Made by a program: the position numbers and the translations under genes
Notes under the pieces: generated by a model
What the model was told of the DNA's origin: nothing
Database searches by the model: none
The model's input: only the letters and a program-made list of their open reading frames with translations
Source of the DNA: Solea solea
Taxonomy: Eukaryota; Chordata; Actinopteri; Pleuronectiformes; Soleidae
Length of the DNA stretch: 64,000 nt
Direction: 5' to 3'
Assembly (NCBI RefSeq): GCF_958295425.1
Contig: NC_081143.1
Location: forward strand, 186,001-250,000
Shown: positions 1-7,937 of the stretch, piece after piece
Numbering within the stretch: position 1 is the first letter of the stretch
Layout: each line of letters starts with the position of its first letter

Positions 1-1913
1 GGATTTGTATAAAGTAGTTTAATCCAAGTTATAAAATTTTCACTTAGGCCAAATTTGCAAAGTGTAAAAAACAGGTATGGCATCTCTACACGGTCAAACG
101 CCTTCTCGGCATCCAGAGAAAGCACCAGACCATTCAAAGACTGCTGTTGAAAAACCTGAATTGTGTTCAGTAATCTGCGCATATTATTGTATGAATTACG
201 ACCCTTAATGAATCCAGTTTGGTCGGCATTTATAAGAACAGGGAGTACGCCTTCCAGTCTTGTTGCTAATATTTTGGAGAGAAGTTTTAGATCAGCATTC
301 AATAAGGAGATAGGCCTGTATGATGCACAATCTTCAGGGATTTTCCCTTTTTTTAAAATGAGAGAGATGTGCGCTTCTCTCAAAGACTGTGGTAAAACAC
401 CTTTCTTAAAAGAGTCATTAAACATGTCTAGAAGTGGGTCGGCCAGTAAATCACAGAACTCTTTGTAGAATTCGCTACTGAATCCATCTGGACCTGGCGC
501 TTTACCAGATTGTAACCCTTTAATAGCATTGAGCAACTCTGTCTTAGATATGGGAGCTTCAAGACATGCTTTCTGGGCATCAGATAAGCTAGGAAGGTTA
601 AGAGAGGAGAAAAAATTGTTCATTTTGTCAGTTGTATCATTATATAGTTCAGATTTATACAAGTTTTCATAGTAGGTTTTAAAAGCCTTATTAATGGCCA
701 CAGTATTAAAAGTCTGTTTACCCTGACTGTCTATGACTGAAGAGATAATTCGTGAATCAGCCTTTTTCTTCGTCAAATATGATAGATATCTCCCAGCTTT
801 ATCTCCATGTTCGTACATTTTTTGTTTGGCAAGTCTGATTTTACCTTCCGCATCTTTAGTCCATAACAGATTTAAAGCGCACCTAATTGCAGAGATCTCT
901 TTAAGTTTCTGTACAGACGAGTTTTTTACATATTCTTTCTCTGCATACTTCAGTTTAGATTCTAAAATTTTCCTTTGTCCATCCTGTCTTCGCCTCTTAG
1001 TGGACATATAAGATATAATAATACCTCTGGAGAAGGCTTTAGACGTTTCCCATAATAATGAAGAATCACTGGTGGAGGCTGAATTAACAGATAAAAACGA
1101 GTGAAATTCTTCTCTAAAGTAAGATAAAAAATTGTTGTCAGTTAGGATAGAAGGGTTGAATTTCCAGTGTTTGGTTTGGTTGACTGGGTTCCCTAAATCA
1201 TATTGTATGAACACAGCAACATGATCAGAAATAATTATATTTCCTATAGCACTGGATATAACTGACGACAGTAGGGTTCTCGGGAGAAAGAAATAATCAA
1301 TCCTGGTATAGGATTTGTAAACATTTGAGAAAAAGGTATATTCTCTCTCAGCTACATGTTGGACTCTCCACACATCTGTATAGTCTAGGTCTTCACAGAG
1401 TGCTGAGACCCTTTTAGCTTGGGGTGAAAGTGATAATTTACCAGGTGGAGATTTGTCTACAATAGGATTTAAATGGCAGTTAAAGTCTCCTCCAATAAAA
1501 GTGTTTCTGACATTAAGACCTATCACCTTAGAGAAAGAAGTAGTGAGGAGGTCGCTTGGGTATCCAGGTGGGTTGTAAATATTCATTATAGCAATTTCTT
1601 CCCCATAAAGTATGCCTCTCACAATCACATAACAACCTGCTCTGTCTTTTGTACAGTCTAGAAGTTTGAATGGTACATTTCTCTTAATTAGAATGGCCAC
1701 ACCTCTACTCCTTGAAGTAAAAGATGAAAAATAAACCTGTCCAAAACCTCCTTGTTGTAATTTCAAATGTTCACTGTCGTTTAGATGTGTCTCTTGCAAT
1801 AGTGCTATGTCAACGCATTCCTTCTTAAGATAAGTTAAAATCTTTTTCCGTTTGACAGGCGTATGAACACCATTTACGTTCCAGGTGCATAGCTTCAAGG
1901 CTGACATGATCAT
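1..1913 (-). CDS. L1/Tx1-type LINE ORF2, 5' part: endonuclease + reverse transcriptase (open at window edge)
   Basis: Reading down from an ATG at 1913, the frame stays open for 637 codons to the left edge, with no stop or frameshift; the codon count matches the coordinates exactly. Residues 1-240 form an APE-like endonuclease: WNVNG (11-15), LQETH (39-43), GGDFNC (141-146), RIDYFF (204-209) and SDH (229-231), the expected catalytic and metal-binding positions. Residues 465 onward form the reverse transcriptase: KAPGPDGF (471-478), YRPISLLNADLKLLSK (532-547) and motif A LDAEKAFDRVE (600-610, first catalytic Asp 601). Motifs B and C and the C-terminus lie outside the window. In this family ORF2p nicks target DNA and reverse-transcribes its RNA in the nucleus. 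A spacer and an ORF1 tail follow upstream in element order (1914-2424). The intact frame suggests a young copy. A later in-frame ATG at 1907 is an alternative start. Function is inferred from motifs. Confidence 0.93.
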   Translation of the reverse strand, partial: MIMSALKLCTWNVNGVHTPVKRKKILTYLKKECVDIALLQETHLNDSEHLKLQQGGFGQVYFSSFTSRSRGVAILIKRNVPFKLLDCTKDRAGCYVIVRGILYGEEIAIMNIYNPPGYPSDLLTTSFSKVIGLNVRNTFIGGDFNCHLNPIVDKSPPGKLSLSPQAKRVSALCEDLDYTDVWRVQHVAEREYTFFSNVYKSYTRIDYFFLPRTLLSSVISSAIGNIIISDHVAVFIQYDLGNPVNQTKHWKFNPSILTDNNFLSYFREEFHSFLSVNSASTSDSSLLWETSKAFSRGIIISYMSTKRRRQDGQRKILESKLKYAEKEYVKNSSVQKLKEISAIRCALNLLWTKDAEGKIRLAKQKMYEHGDKAGRYLSYLTKKKADSRIISSVIDSQGKQTFNTVAINKAFKTYYENLYKSELYNDTTDKMNNFFSSLNLPSLSDAQKACLEAPISKTELLNAIKGLQSGKAPGPDGFSSEFYKEFCDLLADPLLDMFNDSFKKGVLPQSLREAHISLILKKGKIPEDCASYRPISLLNADLKLLSKILATRLEGVLPVLINADQTGFIKGRNSYNNMRRLLNTIQVFQQQSLNGLVLSLDAEKAFDRVEMPYLFFTLCKFGLSENFITWIKLLYTN

Positions 1914-2285
1914 GGGTTCTGAACTAAAATATTACCTGAACACATTGCCTGTAATGAAATCCCTAACAAAGTGAGCCAAATAAAACAAAACAGAAACAGA
2001 ACATTATGAAGGTCATAACAAAAAACAGTGCGTCTAACGCACCCTCTGCCAAACACTGGCATAAAATATACACTGTCCTTCTCCTAAACTTGGAGGAGCT
2101 CGAGTAAAGGGTTTCTCCAGCAACAAAAGAAAGATATCTATCCGAGAAATCCGGAGGCATTGCTTATAATGATCCTACAAAGGTAACAGACAGAAATCAA
2201 GTGTAATGCTTAATGCTTATACATTATATGACAGCAAAACCTACTAAGAGTCTACTAAAAGTCCGACAGACTTACAGATTAATGC
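1914..2285 (-). other. Spacer between LINE ORF1 and ORF2
   Basis: About 370 bp between the ORF1 stop (TGA at 2288-2286) and the ORF2 ATG at 1913, on the element's minus strand. No further conserved coding segment was recognised. The plus- and minus-strand short ORFs here look like chance. Its position identifies it as the inter-ORF region of the same LINE. Confidence 0.6.
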
Positions 2286-2424
2286 TCACACATCATCATT
2301 ATCATCACGAGGGGCATCCTTCAGTGACTGGACGTATTTCTCAACCGTGGCTGGGTCGTGGAACATCTTGGTGGATCCGCGACAGGTGACTCTCAGTGAT
2401 GCGGGGTAGACTTGCCTGTAGTCG
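2286..2424 (-). pseudogene. C-terminal tail of LINE ORF1 protein, truncated
   Basis: Minus-strand translation from about 2423 gives a 45-residue open tail ending at the TGA at 2288-2286. It includes YPASLRVTCRGSTKMF, FHDPATVEKYV and an acidic end DDNDDV. The YPA-LRV-...-G-...-F-...-P-E-A pattern is typical of the C-terminal domain of L1 ORF1p, the RNA-binding chaperone of the retrotransposon particle. It is cut at about 2424, where 141-bp repeat sequence begins abruptly. The rest of ORF1 and the 5'UTR are absent, so this LINE is 5'-truncated at this point or was later broken by the repeat. ORF1 identity is inferred from pattern and from its place upstream of ORF2. Confidence 0.7.
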
Positions 2425-2426
2425 GC

Positions 2427-2680
2427 CCTTTAGGAATTATTACAAAAAACACACCTGAACGGCTGACCATTGACCTTTCCGAAGGTTGCACAGTTCTGAA
2501 ACTCTGCACCGGGGATAAGCCTAAATCCCTGATACACATACGGAAAGATCAGACTCCTGACTCAATGCCTTTAGGAATTATTACAAAAAACACACCGGAA
2601 CGGCTGACCATTGACCTTTCCGAAGGTTGCACAGGCCTGAAACTCTGCACCCGGGATAAGCCTAAATCCCTGATACACAG
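2427..2680 (+). repeat. 141-bp tandem repeat, first block (about 1.8 units)
   Basis: The unit runs from CTTTAGGAATTATTAC to the next occurrence 141 bp later. Its left edge abuts the truncated LINE ORF1; its right edge abuts a plus-strand LINE insertion. Because 141 is 47 codons, units read through as a 47-residue repeat (MPLGIITKNTPERLT...). This is probably incidental, since many other units carry a stop (CCTTAGTCC in place of CCTAAATCC). Confidence 0.9.
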
Positions 2681-2700
2681 GTCCCTGACTTCTGTAAATT

Positions 2701-4287
2701 TGGCAGGGATCAAATCAAACTATTCTGTGAAACAAACTGTCCTTCTTCCCCTAATAGTTTCATACTATGGGATACATTAAAAGCTTATTTAAGAGGACAA
2801 ATAATCTCATATACAAAAGGACTTAAAAAATCATATGTAGCAGAAGTGGAAAAATTTGAAAAAGAAATTCTTGGGCTGGAAAAAGACTTTCAGCAACATA
2901 GGGATAAGAAGATATACAGTTTATTGGTAAAAAGAAAACTCAAGTATAATACACTATGCACTTATAGGGCTGAGAAAGACATTTTGAGAACGAAACAAAG
3001 GTACTACGAACTGGGGGAGAAGGCTCATAAAGTCCTATCCTGGCAATTAAAGAAAGAGGAGAGTTCAAAAACAATTAACCAAATTGAAGACGAACATGGC
3101 TGTATTACACAGAACCCAAAAGAAATAAATGAAACTTTTAAAAAGTTTATGTTAATTTATACAAGTCGGAATCACCAGAAGATCTGTCCACAATAGATAC
3201 ATTCTTAAATAATATTGATTTGCCTAAACTGAGTCAAGACGACCAGAGGTATTTAGATTCACCATTTACCTCCAAAGAGATCGAAAACGCTCTAGCAACG
3301 CTGCAATCTAATAAATCACCAGGGGAGGATGGGTTTCCCCCCGAATTTTATAAAGAGTTTAAGGATTTGCTTATACCTCTCCTTATGGATGTAATTAATC
3401 TAGCATCTAAAACACAAAGCCTCCCTGATTCATTTTCAATGGCTATAATTACAGTGATCCATAAAAAAAACAAAGACCCCTTAAAATGCTCCTCTTTCCG
3501 ACCAATTTCACTCTCTAATGCGGATTATAAATTGTTTTCTAAAGCTATAGCAAACAGGTTGAGTGAATTCTTACCAAAATTGATAAACCGAGACCAGGTT
3601 GGCTTTATCCAGAAGAGATCCTCTGCCAATAACATGTGTAGGTTACTTAACGTTATTCATATGGCAACCTCCAGTACTGAACCTAGTATAGCCGTTACGC
3701 TGGACGCGGAAAAGGCCTTTGATAGGCTTGAGTGGCCCTATCTATTCAAGGTTCTATCTAAATTTGGATTTGGCTCCTATTTTATTAATTGGGTCAGAAT
3801 GCTGTATAAGAATCCACAGGCCAGAATAATTACTAATGGACAAATGTCCACTGTCTTCCCCCTCAGTAGATCGAGCAGACAAGGGTGTCCCTTATCCCCT
3901 GGGCTTTTCGTTATAGCTATTGAACCTCTGGCCGAGACAATCAGACACGATTCAGAGATAAAAGGTGTGAAAGTGGACCAGACGATACATAAAATCAATC
4001 TGATGGCAGATGATATAATTCTGTATTTAACAAAACCATCTGATTCCCTTGCTAAATTGAAAACCGTTTTGCATGCATTTGGATATGTCTCTGGATATAA
4101 GGTAAATTACGATAAATGTGAAATTCTTCCACTTTCATATTTTGACTACACTGAACATCAGCAAAGAGGTCCATCCCACCTTGGGTTTCAATTGGAATGT
4201 ATGCTGTTAAAGAAAAGGTTCCTGCAGACTTCAGCTATAAATGGACACCTACAACCATCTCCAGAAGAACTGACAACCCTGTTTTGA
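2701..4287 (+). pseudogene. LINE ORF2 linker and reverse transcriptase domain, frameshifted
   Basis: The first part (to about 3148) reads FEKEILGLEKDFQQHRDKK and similar lysine/glutamate-rich helix, typical of the region before RT. A single-base deletion in a T run near 3146-3148 shifts the frame; continuity resumes as YVNLYKSESPEDLSTIDTF. The RT domain then has NKSPGEDGFPPEFYKEF, FRPISLSNADYKLFSK, motif A LDAEKAFDRLEWPYLF (first Asp retained), motif B RQGCPLSPGLF and motif C LMADDIILYL (both Asp retained). After about 4140 the frame breaks again and ends at 4287 in unrelated translation. By comparison with L1-type ORF2 architecture, a stretch of roughly 150 or more residues after RT is missing. 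Both lesions are shared with the copy near 57.7-59.4 kb, so they predate that duplication. The product would be non-functional. Confidence 0.85.
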
Positions 4288-5083
4288 CCCATATCATCAA
4301 AACATGGCATGAAGTCCGGAAAAATACTGGACTAAAAAATATATTTCACCCAGGACACCATTGAAACAGAACGAACTCATACCTATGTCAGTGGATAATA
4401 AGATCCTGGAAACGTGGCACCAGAAAGGGATTCATCATTTGGAGGACTGTTATAAGGATGGATGCCTGATGTCTTTTGAGGACCTAAGGAGGAAATATGA
4501 TCTGTCCAGTAGAAACTTTTTTTGTTATTTACAGTTAAGATCATTTCTTAAATCTGTTTTGGGATCTGAAATGACTTTACCCATGCTCAGCGATCTGGAA
4601 AAACTGCTTCAGGAGGGTAACGCACCCCGTCTTATTGCAAAAGTCTACTCCCTCTTGATGGATGATGCTCCAAAACCAGGTTTACATAAATCAAGGGAGA
4701 AATGGGAGTCTGACTTGGGTGTGACAATGGGTACAGAGCTCTGGGCTGAATTGTGTCAAAAAAGTCTAACTGCCACTCTTAATTCTAGCTACAGGCTGAC
4801 TTATTATAACTTTCTTCATCAAACCTATCTTACGCCACAGAAATTACATAAATATAAACCTGAGATATCCAACCTGTGCTTTAGATGTAGTATAGAAGAG
4901 GGTTCATTCCTACACTGCACTTGGTTATGCACAAAACTTAACACATTCTGGCATGATTTCTCTGGCATCATGACAAAACTCCTAGGACTACATCTCCCAT
5001 TAGATCCTCAAACCTGCTTATTAGGAGATACTACAAATATTAATGCACGATTAAGAAAAGCTCAAAAGAGGTTCCTCTCTTAG
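4190..5083 (+). pseudogene. LINE ORF2 C-terminal region with Cys/His knuckle
   Basis: Open frame from about 4190 through 5083; its only long methionine-initiated part starts at 4361. It contains PVLTHIIKTWHEVRK, NELIPMSVDNKILETW, LSSRNFFCYLQLRSFL and, near the end, the cysteine-rich pattern C-X2-C-X8-H-X4-C (CFRCSIEEGSFLHCTWLC). These are characteristic of the C-terminus of fish L1/Tx1-type ORF2 proteins. It is in a different frame from the upstream RT, separated by an inferred internal deletion. The ORF ends with a TAG shared with the returning 141-bp repeat. Confidence 0.8.
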
Positions 5084-5993
5084 CCTTAGTCCCTGATGCA
5101 CATACGGAAAAATCAGACTCCTGGCTCAATGCCTTTAGGAATTATTACAAAAAAAACACCCGAACGGCTGACCATTGACCTTTCCGAAGGTTGCACAGGT
5201 CTGAAACTCTGCACCGGGGATAAGCCTAAATCCCTGATACACATACGGAAAGATCAGACTCCTGACTCAATGCCTTTAGGAATTATTACAAAAAACACAC
5301 CCGAACGGCTGACCATTGACCTTTCCGAAGGTTGCACAGGCCTGAAACTCTGCACCCGGGATAAGCCTAAATCCCTGATACACATACGGAAAAATCAGAC
5401 TCCTGGCTCAATGCCTTTAGGAATTATTACAAAAAACACACCCGAACGGCTGACCATTGACCTTTCCGAAGGTTGCACAGGTCTGAAACTCGGCTACCGG
5501 GATAAGCCTAAATCCCTGATACACATACGGAAAAATCAGACTCCTGGCTCAATGCCTTTAGGAATTATTACAAAAAACACACCCGAACGTCTGACCTTTG
5601 ACCTTTCCAAAGGTTGCACGGGTCTGAAACTTGGCACCCTGGATAAGCCTTAGTCCCTGATACAGATACGGAAAAATCAGACTCCTGGCTCAATGCCTTT
5701 AGGAATTATTACAAAAAACACACCCGAACGGCTGACCATTGACCTTTCCCAAGGTTGCACAGGTCTGAAACTCTGCACCCTGGATAAGCCTAAATCCCTG
5801 ATACACATACGGAAAAATCAGACTCCTGGCTCAATGCCTTTAGGAATTATTACAAAAAACACACCAGAGCGGCTGACCTTTGACCTTTCCAAAGGTTGCA
5901 CAGGTCTGAAACTCGGCACCCTGGATCAGCCAGGAGTCCCTGATACACATACGGCGAAATCAGCCTCCGGGCTCATTGCCTTTAGGAATTATT
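5084..5993 (+). repeat. 141-bp tandem repeat, about 6 units
   Basis: Unit boundaries are visible at each ATGCCTTTAGGAATTATT, 141 bp apart. Two sequence classes alternate: one with TGACCATTGACC...CCGAAGG and one with TGACCTTTGACC...CCAAAGG. The second class contains a perfect DR1 nuclear-receptor site. The last unit degenerates into linker J1. A 185-codon frame crosses 5096-5653 because the unit length is divisible by three. Confidence 0.95.
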
Positions 5994-6137
5994 GAAGAAA
6001 AGACAGTTTCCCACCTTTCTTACGTTTGAATTTTACAGACTGTGTTTTTGGCAGTTTTTTTTGGCCGGGGGAAAAAAGACCAAAGTCCTGTATCCAAAAA
6101 CTGAAAATCAGGTCATGTCAGACTCTATACAGTCTTA
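5994..6137 (+). repeat. Linker J1, left half (interrupted by TIR element)
   Basis: Unique-looking sequence beginning GAAGAAAAGACAG and ending CAGTCTTA, which always joins the right end of a 141-bp block to the left end of a 176-bp block. Complete copies without the insertion lie at 29274-29548, 32040-32313, 33666-33940, 35961-36226, 52157-52415 and 54622-54880. The right half here resumes at 6762. Confidence 0.9.
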
Positions 6138-6761
6138 CCCTGGATTTCCACTGGACGCGGAACGGCCGCGGAACGGCCGCGGCGCGGTTCTGCTTCGTCC
6201 TCTCCCAAACGTCAATCCCCACCGGGCGCGTTACGGCAGCGGCGCGGAGCCTTGGGAGCCCGCGGTATTCACGGAAGATCGCGCGATAATCTCGAACGGA
6301 CCCGAGATCCCGCGATAGACTGTGTGTATAAAGGAAACAACAACAACAACACAGCTTCTTTCATTTCTCCACTTCCATAATCAGTCTCTCGTCGTCCATT
6401 GTCTCCGAGACCCTCGGATCAAATGACTGTTGACCTGGGAGCACCGTGACGTTGAGGTGAAGTTGTGACCTGCGTATTGTGTTTTATTTTGAAAGGGGGG
6501 CGGAAAGTGTTTTACTTTGATACTGTGTCGGACTTCCTGTCTTGTGCGATCTGCTTCGTTGAAATTTACGAGGTTCAGCAGCGGCAACGGAAAAAATAGA
6601 ACTGATTCCTATCGATAGCGCTGCGGCGCGGCGAGCCGCTTCTGGGCCGCTGCTGATCCGGGCCGAGTGCGGCCGGTGGGAATGCTCACATTGATTAGAA
6701 TGGAACCGATTAGCAACGGCTACCGTTCCGCGGCCGTTCCGCGTCCAGTGGAAATCCAGGG
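6138..6761. mobile_element. Non-autonomous DNA transposon with long TIRs and TTA target duplication
   Basis: A 624-bp GC-rich insert that starts CCCTGGATTTCCACTGG and ends with the exact reverse complement, CCAGTGGAAATCCAGGG. The inverted repeat extends into an 11-bp GC-rich motif (CGGCCGTTCCG) present in differing numbers at the two ends. It is flanked by TTA at 6135-6137 and 6762-6764; uninserted J1 copies have a single TTA in CAGTCTTAGAC. No transposase is encoded. A 3-bp TWA-type duplication suggests PIF/Harbinger, but the superfamily is inferred from the duplication alone. The second copy is at 61487-62122. Confidence 0.88.
6327..6334 (+). promoter_or_regulatory. TATA-box-like motif inside the TIR element
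   Basis: TATAAAGG follows a GC-rich stretch and precedes an AAC trinucleotide run and pyrimidine-rich sequence. The layout resembles a polymerase II core promoter. There is no evidence of transcription; it may be a remnant of the parent transposon's promoter. Confidence 0.3.
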
Positions 6762-6881
6762 TTAGACCCTTTTGGCCAGAGTGAAAGAGGAACTACAGGT
6801 CGCAGGAGTGTGAATATTTCATATGTCGTTTGGGGTCCCAAGACGAGCGGAACGACGAGGGTACATTAGTATATCTTATAA
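6762..6881 (+). repeat. Linker J1, right half
   Basis: Starts with the duplicated TTA, then GACCCTTTTGGCCAGAGTG, and runs through GTCGTTTGGGGTCCCAAGACG to the first GATGTTAAC of the 176-bp array. Matches the right half of every uninterrupted J1 copy. Confidence 0.9.
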
Positions 6882-7937
6882 GATGTTAACTTTATTTGTG
6901 AGGTTTATGTTATGGGACAGTAGAAAATGAAAAAAAATCAGAAAACAGCCTTATCTCAGCTGAATGCGAACACAAACAGACACTTGTAGAAAAACACATC
7001 CAAACAGTGAAATCATTGCAAAATCAAACAGTGAGTGTACAGAACTAAATATTTTAAGATGTTAACTTCATTTGTGAGGTTTATGTTATGGGACAGCAGA
7101 AAAATTAAAAAAATCCGGAAACAGCCTTATCTCAGCTGAATGCGCACACAAACAGACACTTGTAGAAAAACACATCCCAACAGTGAAATATTTGCATAAT
7201 TAAACACTGAGGGTAAAGAAGTATATCTTAAAAGATGTTAAATTCATTTGTTAGGTTTATATTATGGGAAAGTAGAAAAATGAAAAAAATCCGATAACAG
7301 CCTTATCTCAGCTGTATGCGCACACAAACAGACACCAATAGAAAAACACATCCAAACAGTGAAATCAATGCAAAATCAAACAGTGAGTGTACAGAACTAA
7401 ATATTTTAAGATGTTAACTTCATTTGTGAGGTTTATGTTATGGGACAGTAGAAAATGAAAAAAAATCAGAAAACAGCCTTATCTCAGCTGAATGCGAACA
7501 CAAACAGACACTTGTAGAAAAACACATCCAAACAGTGAAATCATTGCAAAATCAAACAGTGAGTGTACAGAACTAAATATTTTAAGATGTTAACTTCATT
7601 TGTGAGGTTTATGTTATGGGACAGCAGAAAAATTAAAAAAATCCGGAAACAGCCTTATCTCAGCTGAATGCGCACACAAACAGACACTTGTAGAAAAACA
7701 CATCCCAACAGTGAAATATTTGCATAATTAAACACTGAGGGTAAAGAAGTATATCTTAAAAGATGTTAAATTCATTTGTTAGGTTTATATTATGGGAAAG
7801 TAGAAAAATGAAAAAAATCCGATAACAGCCTTATCTCAGCTGTATGCGCACACAAACAGACACCAATAGAAAAACACATCCAAACAGTGAAATCAATGCA
7901 AAATCAAACAGTGAGTGTACAGAACTAAATATTTTAA
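6882..7937 (+). repeat. Duplicated trimer within satellite array 1
   Basis: A three-monomer block (528 bp) at 6882-7409 is repeated at 7410-7937, recognised by the rare GTAGAAAATG monomer followed by the same two variants in order. This is a local higher-order unit at the array edge. A further edge duplication, offset about 1400 bp, links about 8280-8990 with about 9690-10390. Confidence 0.8.

Larger units (their letters stand above)
2681..5083 (+). mobile_element. L1/Tx1-type LINE, 5'-truncated and internally deleted, inside the 141-bp array
   Basis: About 2.4 kb of plus-strand ORF2 lies between two stretches of 141-bp repeat. It has no endonuclease, so it is 5'-truncated. Coding order: a helical linker region (about 2701-3148), reverse transcriptase (3148-4140), an apparent internal deletion, then the C-terminal region (about 4190-5083). 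The left flank ends in CCCTGATACACA and the right flank resumes with CCTTAGTCCCTGATG, so roughly 17 bp of repeat is represented twice. This fits a target-site duplication but is hard to separate from repeat phase. No poly-A tail is visible; the element stops right at the end of its ORF. A near-identical copy lies at 57748-60150. It belongs to a different family from the LINE at 1-1913, with clearly different RT residues. Confidence 0.85.

Noticed and set aside
163..1661. Plus-strand ORFs of 62-101 codons
   Set aside because: They are antisense shadows of the minus-strand LINE ORF2, which reads continuously through the region.
5992..6318. 108- and 87-codon ORFs across J1 and the TIR element
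   Set aside because: They cross the TTA insertion boundary of the transposon, so they cannot be ancestral genes, and the translations look random.
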